Source: Ettlia oleoabundans
Lineage: Eukaryota > Chlorophyta > Chlorophyceae > Chlamydomonadales
DNA: 10,354 bases
Assembly (NCBI GenBank): GCA_019693395.1
Contig: JAAMXP010006215.1
Location: forward strand, 1 to 10,354
Direction: 5' to 3'
This document shows positions 1 to 8,283 of this stretch, in pieces; position 1 is the stretch's first letter, and every line of letters starts with the position of its first letter. Made by a program: the position numbers and the translations under genes. A model generated the notes under the pieces. That model saw nothing but the letters and a program-made list of their open reading frames with translations. It searched no databases and was not told the DNA's origin.

Positions 1-57
1 CCCTGCCCCCTCCCACCACCACCCCCCAACACACAAACACCTGCATGTCCTTCACAG

Positions 58-622
58 TGGCACGCATCAGTCTTGTGAAACCTGACAAGGCACGGGCAAT
101 TGAGGACATGATTTTGATGGCTGCACGGCGAGGACAGATACAGGAAAAGGTGCTGTCAGCCTTAAGTCCCTTGTCTTATCTGAATGGGAAGGCTCCCATT
201 AGGGAGACGGGTAGTGCTGCTGCCGACCCAGCTTCCTGGCCCCAGAGTTTGTGTGCTTCATGTGTGTTGTTGGCCATTGGTCCATTGGTCAAAATGTATA
301 CTCCTACTTGCCAGCCTGTCCAATCCTTAACACAAAACTCCACCTTGTTCGTTTTTGTTGCAGGTGTCGGAGGCGCGGCTAATTGAGCTTCTGGAGCAAG
401 TTTCGGAGCAAACGGAGAAAAAAACCAAGGTGCATTAATACCAACTGGGGTCTGGGGAGAACTTGCTTGCGGCGCCCTAGGGGTGTCATGCACCAACATG
501 CTGGTGTTGTTGTGCCAGCCTGATGTAGCCAGTAGGAGCGGACTCGCCAACATGGATGGTGTGCTCTCTCCGTTCAGGTGACCATACAGCGGAGGAGGGG
601 TGCGCTGGATGACGATTGGTAA
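58..622 (+). CDS. PDCD5-family protein (programmed cell death 5 / TFAR19-like), 3' exons, 5' part outside window
   Basis: Three exons are joined: 58-149, 364-429 and 578-622, with stop TAA at 620-622. All introns are GT-AG and the reading frame holds across both junctions. The spliced C-terminus contains LVKPDKARAIED, AARRGQIQEK, then VSEARLIELLEQVSEQTEKK and an end QRRRGALDDDW. This follows the C-terminal half of PDCD5 proteins, where a conserved LVKP segment leads into a helix with a pattern like VSE..LIE.L..VS.QTEK, then a basic stretch and an acidic tail. Family knowledge: PDCD5 is a small DNA-binding helical protein, linked in animals to apoptosis and TIP60 function and related to archaeal proteins; its role in algae is not established. 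The first visible exon begins in mid-codon after the acceptor at 56-57, so about 66 residues are seen and the N-terminal half lies upstream. The acidic tail is shorter than in animals. Identification is from remembered family sequence, not a search. Confidence 0.9.
150..363 (+). other. Intron in the PDCD5-family gene
   Basis: This GT-AG intron of 214 bases runs from GTGCTG to a TTGTTGCAG acceptor after a T-rich stretch. It falls between the codons for ...QEK and VSE, in phase 0, inside what is a continuous conserved block in other PDCD5 proteins. A second phase-0 intron of 148 bases follows at 430-577 and ends in CGTTCAG. Neither shows other recognisable content. Confidence 0.85.
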
Positions 623-777
623 AGGCATCATGGAGATGCTGAGAAGCACAATCAATGGTTTCCATTCAAAATGCCCCCTCTAGTTGGGCACCCCAATGCT
701 GCCTCTTTCTGACAGCGCGCCAGCTGTGCCGCCAAGCTGTACACATGTGCATGTTCCTCTTTTTGACGTGCCTTAGT

Positions 778-784
778 TATAAAA
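778..784 (+). promoter_or_regulatory. TATA box for the ureidoglycine aminohydrolase gene
   Basis: TATAAAA (followed by a further A) stands in a short A/T-rich patch 45 bases before the proposed ATG at 823. This would place transcription start roughly 10-15 bases before the ATG. That supports the ATG at 823 over the in-frame ATG at 655, and it fits the signal peptide that begins at 823. The 200 bases from 623 to 822 between the two genes must hold both the 3' end of the PDCD5 gene and this promoter. I saw no TGTAA signal in that stretch. Confidence 0.55.
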
Positions 785-822
785 ATTCGCTGCAAGCTTT
801 CTGTCAGCTCAATTCAACCAGA

Positions 823-906
823 ATGATAGGGCTCAGTCTGCTGGGCTGTAGGGTATTGTCTCCGCTTGCGCTCTCCCTGCTTCTGTCGGCATTCTTGGGC
901 GCGGCA
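823..906 (+). other. Signal peptide of ureidoglycine aminohydrolase
   Basis: The first 28 codons encode a short neutral start, one Arg at residue 10, then a leucine/alanine-rich run (PLALSLLLSAFLGAA) before polar QQSEG. Small residues (Gly, Ala, Ala) precede a likely cleavage near residue 28. This agrees with the secretory-pathway location known for the land-plant enzyme. It could be read as an organelle transit peptide, but it lacks the many Arg and Ser residues of one. Confidence 0.7.
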
Positions 907-2472
907 CAGCAATCAGAAGGCAAGTGCAAACCTCTACGCCTTATGTAGGAGTTCTGCTCGGCATCACCGGACATGGCCCCTTCCCTGCCGTCCAGGAAGA
1001 GAGCGGCAGTCGTCTTGGGACTACAGCAACCTGCTGTCTCCAGCGAAATTTAGCGGCATAAGCTTCGACGGTAAGCGGGCTACATGCAACGCCGTCGCTG
1101 TGGATACTGCTGGCACCAGCTGCTTTCACCACAGCACTATTTGGCAGCATGCATGCCCGTTCCTTTGTCGATGGACTGCCCATGTGCATGCAGACCTCCC
1201 TGGGTTCACAAGGTCTGTATATGAACGTAACTATGCCCTCGTTACGCCTGAAAGTTTTGTGTTTTCGGGCAACCCGCTGTGGACAAATGCCACCACTGCA
1301 CACCTCATCTCCCCCGCTGTCGGCGCCAACTTCGCGATGCTGCTGGTCAACATGAACAGACAGTCCAGTGGTGCAGGCCCGCCTGAAGGACATGAAAGGT
1401 GACCCAGTGATCTATTGCTACACTCTTGGATCAACAATTGGTGCTAGCGTCAGCAAATGGGGCCCGGCTGCATGGCAGTTGCTGTCCATGTCATGCCATG
1501 CCATGCCATGCCATGCCATTTGAGGAGTCTCCGTGCTCTGGTATTTTCAGAGCCGCGAATCTACCTCTTCAGGTTCATCTTCGTGCTTGACGGGGTGGTC
1601 GAGGTGACTGCTGGGTCTGAGACCATCACGCTGCACGCTGACGACTATGCTTATATCCCCGCCCACCTGAAGCACACCATCATCTCTCCAAGCGGCTCTG
1701 GGCTGCTTCTGTATGAGCGGCGGTACGCACTGAAGGGCAGCCCCCAATTCCTGCATGGCCACACCCAGGAACAGCCGCTGCTGCCCACTGCGGGCGAGGT
1801 GTTTGCGCTGCGCAAGCTGCTTCCTCAGACAGCAGAGTACGACTTCAACGTGCACGTCATGGACTTCATGCCTGGCGAGCACCTGAACGTGAAAGAGGTG
1901 CACTACAACCAGCACGGCCTGCTGCTGCTGCAAGGGAAGGGCATCTATAGGTGAGTGTCAAGGGGGTAGTGGCAGCAGGGGTGGTGGCGATCCAATGTCT
2001 GCACCACACCAAGCCAATTATAACATGCCGCTGTGCTTCAATGCTCTGAGGCCTCACTGTCGTGCAGGCTTGGCAACGAGTGGTACCCAGTGCAGGCAGG
2101 CGATGCCATCTGGTGAGCTTTGCCGACTCCCAGCACAGCACCATCCCATGTGCTCAACCATGAGCACCTCCTCCCCCTGGGACTGGCTATTATTGAGGAA
2201 GCTGCTGATCACGTCATGCATGGCATGCAGGATGGCGCCCTATGTGCCGCAGTGGTATGCAGCGCTGGGCACCCAGGAAAGCCGGTACATCCTGTACAAG
2301 GTGGGACCCAGGGGAGCGGGTGGTAACTTGGCAGCCAGCCGAGGAATTGCCTAAGGGATATCTGAGCCTGCCCTTTTTGTTGTTTACACATTATTAGCCA
2401 AACATGTTCTACGTGGGCTAATGGCTGTGTTCCTAAGTGCAGGATACAATTGTTGACCCACTGCATGGATGA
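823..2472 (+). CDS. UGLYAH: (S)-ureidoglycine aminohydrolase (EC 3.5.3.26), bicupin enzyme of ureide catabolism, complete
   Basis: Seven exons join in frame: 823-919, 996-1070, 1194-1398, 1573-1950, 2068-2112, 2231-2300 and 2443-2472. They give 900 bases, or 299 residues, close to the 298 of the Arabidopsis enzyme. Family knowledge: the Mn-dependent enzyme hydrolyses (S)-ureidoglycine to (S)-ureidoglycolate and ammonia after allantoate amidohydrolase; the plant enzyme is in the endoplasmic reticulum. Residues 1-28 form a hydrophobic signal peptide. Family blocks follow in order: DLPGFTRSVY and LVTPES near the start, a first cupin with ERFIFVLDG, then GEVFALRKLLP, VHVMDFMPGEHLNVKEVHYN, GNEWYPVQAGDAIW and MAPYVPQWYAALG. 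Expected metal ligands are present as Glu234, His236, His240 and Gln274, one residue offset from Arabidopsis numbering. All introns are GT-AG except the first, best read as GC-AG. The N-terminal 40 residues are least certain. The identification rests on remembered family sequence. Confidence 0.95.
920..995 (+). other. Probable GC-AG intron (first intron of ureidoglycine aminohydrolase)
   Basis: The donor reads AGAAG|GCAAGT, which apart from the C at +2 is a perfect match to the consensus typical of GC-AG introns. The acceptor is TGCCGTCCAG. Joining 919 to 996 gives a phase-1 junction that keeps the signal-peptide frame open into the exon encoding SSWDYSNLLSP. The nearby GT at 924-925 would put the next exon out of frame with the same acceptor. 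The intron is 76 bases long. Confidence 0.7.
1492..1519 (+). repeat. (CATGC)5 microsatellite in an intron
   Basis: Five perfect copies of CATGC plus a trailing CAT lie in the third intron (1399-1572) of the ureidoglycine aminohydrolase gene, about 55 bases before the acceptor. Each unit contains the palindrome CATG. It is a simple tandem repeat, expected to vary in length between strains, with no sign of function. Confidence 0.9.
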
Positions 2473-2835
2473 ACTGGCCGAGGTCCGCGCAGGTCGCTCA
2501 CAACAATACACTGTTGTATCTCATCAATTTGTCCATTCTTGTCCTTCACATCACTTCCCATTTGCTCCAAATCCGATCATTGGTTAAAAAAGAAATAGCA
2601 CGCACATTTTCCATGCTGTGGTGGGCCCCATGTAGCTGACCAGCCGCCTTTGCCCCCGTCGCCCATACACGGGTGGCAGTACGCATGACACCGGACACCT
2701 TGCGCTCTTGTGTGATATCCCGGGGCTGTTTCTTGCCACTTAACGACCAGATTGCTGGAAAGAACGCTAGTATGACAGTGGTCTTGGAGGGTTGACTTGG
2801 GCTGCCAGACCAGGCGGGGGTTGCGGGGCAAATCA
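2473..2835. other. Intergenic region between ureidoglycine aminohydrolase and the coiled-coil gene
   Basis: These 363 bases should hold the 3' UTR of the upstream gene and the promoter of the downstream one. No TGTAA polyadenylation signal is visible; the nearest look-alike is TGTAT near 2513. An ATTGG (reverse CCAAT) followed by an A-rich patch (TTAAAAAAGAAAT) lies near 2578-2595. There is no convincing TATA box. A stop in frame with the downstream gene at 2773-2775 bounds that reading frame on its 5' side. I see no other gene here. Confidence 0.5.
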
Positions 2836-5800
2836 ATGCAGCAACGCCCACGCCTCTCGGAATCTAGCGATCGGGAAGCAAAGGCCGCCGGCAGCAGGCC
2901 CAGCTCGCCTTTGGTGCGGAGCATTCAATTGGAGGTTGTAGGCATCGGGTTGCACTGGCGCCAACCGGAAAGAAGCGCAGAAGCAGCAATGACGAGATTG
3001 GAGCCAGTAGGTGGCGCGGGGTCAGCGGGAACCCAGGCTCATGCTTGCCAGCCGACCAGCGGCGCCAGCAACAATGAAACGCCAGGCATTCAGCCTCAAG
3101 GGGTCTGCATCCTCAGCAAGGATTTGTCTGCCAGCTTGTGTATCTCTACCAGATCTTCATTCATAGAAGAGATACAGGAGGGAGCTGCCCTCACCCCCCT
3201 GGCGGAGGATGGAGGTCTGGCAGAAGAGGCTTCGCTGGTGTTGTCAGCATCAAACCGATGTTTAGTATCAGGGCTGAAATTGACCTGTCAGCAACAGGTG
3301 CTCTGTTTTGAGGATATGCACCAGTACAATGTGGAGGAGGAGCAACCAAAGAAGCTCGAGGGGTCGTCAACACCATCGGGGGAGCAGCAGCAACAACATG
3401 AGCAGGAGCGATGGCTGGGAGAGGGGCAGGAACAATTCATAACTGCTATGTTGCCTGCATCTCCCAAGAAGCAGCACAACAGGGAGCATGGAGAGCAGGC
3501 GCCTCAGCCGCGGCAACCGCTTCATGTGCAGCGTGAGGAGCAGCAGGTCGTGCCACCCTCGCAGCTGTCAATCTTGCAGCGTCAGCAAGGTCAGCAGCAG
3601 CATCAACGCCCACAGGTGCAGGAGCAAGCTCAGGCGGCATATGGCGTTGAATGCAGCATGGGGCCCACACTCTCTGGTGTGTTGAGCAGTAGCGTTGAGG
3701 CCTCCAGCCAACTTCCTGTTGCTGCATGTGGGGGTCCACCGCAAGAGCTGGAAACAGTTGCAACACCTGCCGCCTGCTCAGATGCAGCTCCGTGCTCGCC
3801 TGGTGCTGCAGCAGGTGAGACAGAGGAGGCAGCAGCAGGTGCAATCAAGCCAGCTGAGGCAGGTGTCAACGCGGACCCGGGGGGCGTGGCAGGAGCAGAG
3901 GCAGATCAGGAAGCACAAGAACAGGTGGGGGCGGAAGCAAAGACAGATGTGGATGCAGACACGGTGGGAGCACAGGCAGTCCCACTAGCAGCAGTGGAGT
4001 TGGGTGAGGCGGCATCGGTGGCAGAGGAAGCGGTGGCGCTGGAAACATTGGCAGTAGCAGCTGGCACACCGGCAACAGAGGCGCAGGTAGCAGGGGTGCC
4101 TATTGCATCTGAAGAAGCAAAACAGGCAGCAGTTGAGGCAGCAGAAACGTGCATGACACCAGCAGAAGCGGTCCGGATATTTTCACATGCACATGCACGA
4201 GCAGCAGTAGCAGTAGCAGAAGTTTCAGCAGAGGCGCCCGATGGATTGGAAGAAGCAGCACAGGCATCGGCCACAGCAGCTGATGCAGCAGAAGCATTTA
4301 GTGCTTCAGTGACAACAGCTGGCAGGGCAGTTGAACCATCACATGCACCAACAGCAGGCAATGAGGCAGCAGACGCACCCAATCAAATGGGAACGGCAGT
4401 GCAACTGCCGGCATTTGCATCAGCTGAAACATCGTCGGGTGGACCCGCCCAGGGGGGCACGACTGCCCCAAAGCTTTGCCCCAGCCATACACCCGCCGTG
4501 CCTCGTGCTCTTCCTGTCGAGCTTTCCATTCAGCCAGCTGAGTGGCAGAAGTATGAGCTGACTGCTGCTGATGAACCAGTAGAATGTCCAACTGCCCTGC
4601 CGGTACCAGGTGGCACAGGGTCGGATATTGTGCCTGACAGCAGCATGAATACCTGCACGCCCAACCCCCCCAGCAGCCTCCCAGATCCCAGCGCACAGTC
4701 GTCAGCTGCAGCTGGGCACCATGACCAGGCAGGAAGCGAGGGGGAGAGGGTGCAGCAGCAGCAGCAGCAGGCAGATAGCGCCTCTTTTGTGGCAGGCAGC
4801 AGTATTAACTCGCCAGCGCAGGCCATGGTGTCGGCAGCGCCGCCGCCACTGGCCACCTTCCTTGTGCAGCACCTTCAAGCAGTGCTTGGAAGCGGGCTGA
4901 CTAACATGAGCCAGCGCCTGCAGAGGGCCGCCCAGCGGGAGGGTGCTCTCAGGTGCGTGCGCTTCTGAAGCCAGCTGGCCAAGCGGCACAAGACCTGACA
5001 TCGGTGTTCTCATCTCACTCTAGTCCTTTACTAGTATTTTGCTGATTCTGTATCCGCACAAGAACTCATCAACTGTGAAGTTATGTGCCTGTATTACCGC
5101 CCTTTCAGGCTGGAGGCTGAGATGGCGGCGGTTGAGCGGGAGGCGACGGTGCAGGCCCGCTTGCTTGCAGAGGCTGGTCTGACAGCTGAGCGCACGGCAC
5201 GGCTGGCTGCGGAGCAAGAGCTGCGGCTGCTGGTGGAGGATATGGAGGTGTGCCCGCTGTGTTTGCTGGCATGCACGCATGCACGCATTACAGCTGCTTG
5301 TGTCTGAATGGCTGTTGTTAAGAGTGACAAATATGCCTGCAAAGCCTGGCCTGCATGTGTGGCTTCATGTCATGCTGCCTGCAATGGAGCTTGCCGGGCA
5401 GGCCCATCTGCCGCATCACAGACCCAATTTTGTGGTTGGTTTGGGTTGCTGCTGGCCTGGTTTGCCCCAGTGCAGGTTGAACAGCAGCAGTGGCTTGAGC
5501 AGCTTGAGGAGGGGCAGGGGCAGCTCAAGGCGGCGCACTCTGCGCTGCGGGCCCTTGAGAGAAAGGTTGTGGCCTTGCAGGATGACCTTCGTTCTGAGCG
5601 GGGGCAGCGACATGCGGCAGAACAGCGGCTGCAGCAGCTTGAGGAGCAGCACCACCAGCTGCTGGCCCGGCAGGGCGGGGAGAGGGAGGAGGTGCGGGTG
5701 GAGTGTGGGAAGCGGTGCGCCCAGTGGGAGCTGGAGGTGGGGCAGGGGCATGCTGCAGGAGTGCAGCAGGAGGGGGGGCAAGGAGATGCAGCTGCACCTG

Positions 5801-7943
5801 CCAGCCATGTTGGCCCTGCGGCCACCGGTGGCTCATCGTGTGATGCGGTGCTGCTGCATCATGAGCTGGATATGCAGCGACAGGTGGCAGAGCTTAGGGT
5901 GGGGGCACACCAAGCACAGCAGACAGCACCGGCTGCCCCAGCGTCTACTGCCACCCTGTTGCATGCTACACATCCAGCAGGCGGGCTGGTAGCTGGGTTC
6001 CACTTAGACATACCAGCTGGGCAGCTGCCAACAGCTGTCAAGCTGTCAGGCACTCAATTTCAGGGAGAAGGAGGCTGGGCCCAGCCAGCCCAGGAGCAGC
6101 GTGCATGGGTTGACGCCCAGCAGGCGGTGCATGCGGGAGGGCTCGTGCGGCTGCCCTCGTTGGGAAGGCAGGGGCAGCAGGGGCCCAGCCTGCTGGCCAA
6201 CAGCCCAAGCAGGCCGGTCGGTCAGGCTAAGCCGCTGCTGGCACAAGTGCGCAGCTGGCTTCACCATCAACAGCCGCCACCGTCGCCGCAGCAGCAGGCG
6301 CCATTCGGGTGGACTTTGCCGCAGCAGCAGCCGCAGCAACAACCACAGCCAGTGCATCAGCCAGCAAGTTACTTGGCCTGCACTAGCCATGCAGCTGGAA
6401 ACGCCCCGCTACAGCCCCCCAGCAGCCAGCGGCCCATATGTTATGGGCACAGCAGCCTGCATTACCCAGCAGACACTCTCAGTTCCCCGTGTGATGAGTG
6501 TTGCACCAGTTGGGTGCAGCAGCCCAGCGCCTCTCTGTGCGGCAACTTGCCAGTGCAGCCTGAGCAGCAGCAACGTGAGCAGGAGCAACAGCAACAGCAG
6601 CGGCGGCCTTCTTCCTCACGACGTGCGCTGCATGAGCCCCGCCAGCCAGTGCCAGCCATTGCAAGGCCCGTCAGCCCTGCTGGCAAGCGGCGGCACATGA
6701 TGTCGCGCCCACCATCGCGGTGGGACTACCGACCAGCCTGGAAGGAAGGGTCTGCCAACGACGCAGGGCTGAGGGTGGATGACCTCCCAGCTTCGGCGGC
6801 AGCTGCTGCTGCTGCTCGAGCGCGCCAGGTGAGGGGAGTGGCCTACTGATCTGGGAATGCTCTTTCCAGCCTGGGGTCTTGGTGGTTTCGACTGTTTTAT
6901 TTGCTGCCACGACGCTGTGCAGAATCCACCAGACAGCAGCCCAAACAAAGCAGCAGGCAGCACCACTCCGTGCCCGACACAACTGGCCGGCACTGGGCTG
7001 CCAAACATCATGAACCAGGCAATGGTGCAGTCACCATCGCAGGGGCAGCACATGTGTCGTGCATTCAGTGCGGGGCCAACTCACACTGTTTACATGCCTG
7101 GGGCAGCAAGCAGTGGAAGAGGTAGCCCACCTGCCGCTGCTCAAGTCATCAACCAGTACTTTGCTGCCTGCCCTGGCTCCCCACCACCCTCACCACCTGT
7201 GTCTTATGTCACCTACCCAGCACAGCACGTCACCTACCCAGCAGCGGTGGGAGCCCGGGTGCCAAGCGCAGCCACTGCGACAAGCATGTGTGGTCAGCAT
7301 GTGGTGGGGTCAGCACTGTCCGCGTCATTCATGCTGCCACCGCTGTCTCACCAACAAGTGCCGCAGCACACCACGTATCAGCTAGCGCATGGCCAGGAGG
7401 CAGCCCCATGCGCTGCCCAACAGCAGCAGGCTGTCCAATGCCATCACCACCAGCAGTACAGTCACCATCATCGCCAGCAGCAGCAGGGCCAGGCACGGCC
7501 CAGAACGCCAGGAATAGCGCTCACCAAGGGGGGCGAGAGGAATGCTGCCCCTAGGCCGTGCACTGCAACTAGCGAGGCCTGCCTGCCACCAGCCAGCACC
7601 GGCACCAGGACCAGCACCCCGCGTCCAAGGAGCGCCGCAGCCAAGGTGAGGTGGCGGCAGCGTGCATCCCATGCCTCATCCTGCCCTTGCTGCTAGCAGT
7701 AGCAGCAGTGGCAGCAGTGGACCTCCCTTGCTGCATTTCCAGCTCAATCGGTGCGAATTCAGCACGAGGTAGTCCAATCCACACCTCCCCCTGTTGCAGG
7801 ATCGGCCACTGGCGGTGCCACCAACCCAGGTGGATGAGGCTGCACTGGCAGCAGCGCGGGCGGAGTATGTGCGGGAGAAGGACAGGATCAGGGCCAAGCG
7901 CTTCCGGGACCTTCAAGCGAGTTCTGACTTCAGGCTCCAGTGA
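2836..7943 (+). CDS. Large Ala/Gln/Pro-rich protein with central coiled coil, function unknown
   Basis: The model has five exons: 2836-4952, 5109-5247, 5476-6828, 6923-7645 and 7800-7943. All junctions are GT-AG and in phase, giving 1,491 residues to TGA at 7941-7943. I do not recognise the family. Residues 1-180 are mixed. About 185-270 are Gln-rich (exon 1, 3385-3640). About 310-500 are Ala/Glu/Val-rich. Residues about 675-842 form a long helical heptad-like region across exons 1-3 (LEAEMAAVEREATVQARL, LAAEQELRLLVEDME, ALERKVVALQDDLRSERGQR). The rest of exon 3 and exon 4 are Pro, Gln, Ser and His rich, with a doubled VTYPA and a His/Gln patch. The last exon is charged (ARAEYVREKDRIRAKRFRDL). 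ATG 2836 is the first in-frame ATG after a stop at 2773; the next is 2989. There is no signal peptide or membrane segment. A scaffold, cytoskeletal or nuclear role is possible but only a guess. The 3' end is uncertain and coding may extend to TAA at 8024-8026. Confidence 0.75.
4861..5745 (+). other. Predicted coiled-coil segment split over three exons
   Basis: The end of exon 1 (from LVQHLQAVLG), all of exon 2 and the first 90 codons of exon 3 read as one nearly uninterrupted helix. It is rich in Leu, Ala, Glu, Gln and Arg with leucines in repeating a/d-like spacing, while the introns at 4953-5108 and 5248-5475 are clearly non-coding between them. Continuity of this pattern across both junctions is the main support for the exon joins. 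It is the most ordered-looking part of an otherwise low-complexity protein and probably its interaction region. Confidence 0.7.
7208..7243 (+). repeat. Imperfect direct repeat encoding VTYPA twice
   Basis: GTCACCTACCCAGCA occurs at 7208-7222 and again, identical, at 7229-7243. The 21-base offset keeps the reading frame, so the protein has YVTYPAQHVTYPA. This looks like a small in-frame duplication within exon 4 of the coiled-coil gene. Confidence 0.9.
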
Positions 7944-8083
7944 GGCGGGCGGGACACAGGTCAGGGTACAACGACTGGGAGCAGGACCTGGAGCGCTTGC
8001 GTATGACATATCTTTGTGAAATTTAAACCTGCTATGCTGGCTGTACTACATAACTTGGTAGATCTCACAGCAGGTCACATAGG

Positions 8084-8088
8084 TGTAA
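8084..8088 (+). terminator. TGTAA polyadenylation signal for the coiled-coil gene
   Basis: TGTAA lies 141 bases after the TGA at 7943, or 58 after the alternative TAA at 8026. This pentamer is the characteristic polyadenylation signal of chlorophyte algae, with cleavage usually 10-20 bases downstream. It is the only plus-strand TGTAA seen in this 3' region. Confidence 0.65.
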
Positions 8089-8175
8089 CAGTCCTGGCAT
8101 CCCTGCTCACTGCCTCAAGTTGCTTTTCAACTGCCCATGACCGGAAGGCGACTTTTCTTTCCTCTGCAATGACTT

Positions 8176-8188
8176 TTACAGTGTTACA
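8176..8188 (-). terminator. Paired TGTAA polyadenylation signals for the minus-strand gene
   Basis: On the minus strand TGTAA occurs at 8188-8184 and again at 8180-8176, about 96-108 bases after the TGA at 8286-8284. Either could direct 3' end formation of the Gln-rich gene. Together with the plus-strand signal at 8084, they leave under 100 bases between the two convergent signals, so the two 3' UTRs nearly meet or overlap. Confidence 0.65.
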
Positions 8189-8283
8189 CAAGCACACCAC
8201 AGCTCTCCAGCAACATCCCAACTGCACACCGGGTGCCGTGCTCGTATAATAGGCCCAGCAGTACAGGTTATACACGGCGTGTG

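Noticed and set aside
1..57. ATG at 45 as the start of the PDCD5-family protein
   Set aside because: The bases before 58 are a pyrimidine-rich tract ending in TTCACAG, a typical acceptor. The similarity to the family begins right after it, in the middle of the known protein.
655..822. Upstream in-frame ATG at 655 as the start of ureidoglycine aminohydrolase
   Set aside because: The added residues would bury the signal peptide, and the TATA box at 778-784 lies inside this stretch. The 299-residue product from 823 matches the family length.
1492..1519. CATGC repeats as a CRISPR-like or regulatory array
   Set aside because: The units are five bases with no spacers, inside an intron; this is a plain microsatellite.
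3906..4382. Minus-strand open frame of about 158 Ala/Ser/Thr-rich residues
   Set aside because: It mirrors the GCA-rich exon of the plus-strand gene, where stops are rare on both strands. It has no splice context or signals of its own.
5308..5475. Open frame upstream of the coiled-coil exon at 5476 as coding sequence
   Set aside because: It is in frame with the exon but lies in the intron between a GTGTGC donor at 5248 and the TGCAG acceptor at 5475. Its content (Cys/Ala/Trp mix) breaks the coiled-coil pattern that continues when the intron is removed. It could be retained in rare transcripts.
7755..7769. GAATTCAGCACGAGG, close to the EcoRI cDNA-library adapter GAATTCGGCACGAG
   Set aside because: It lies inside an intron of a spliced gene with normal flanking sequence and differs by one base, so vector or cDNA contamination is unlikely and chance is sufficient.
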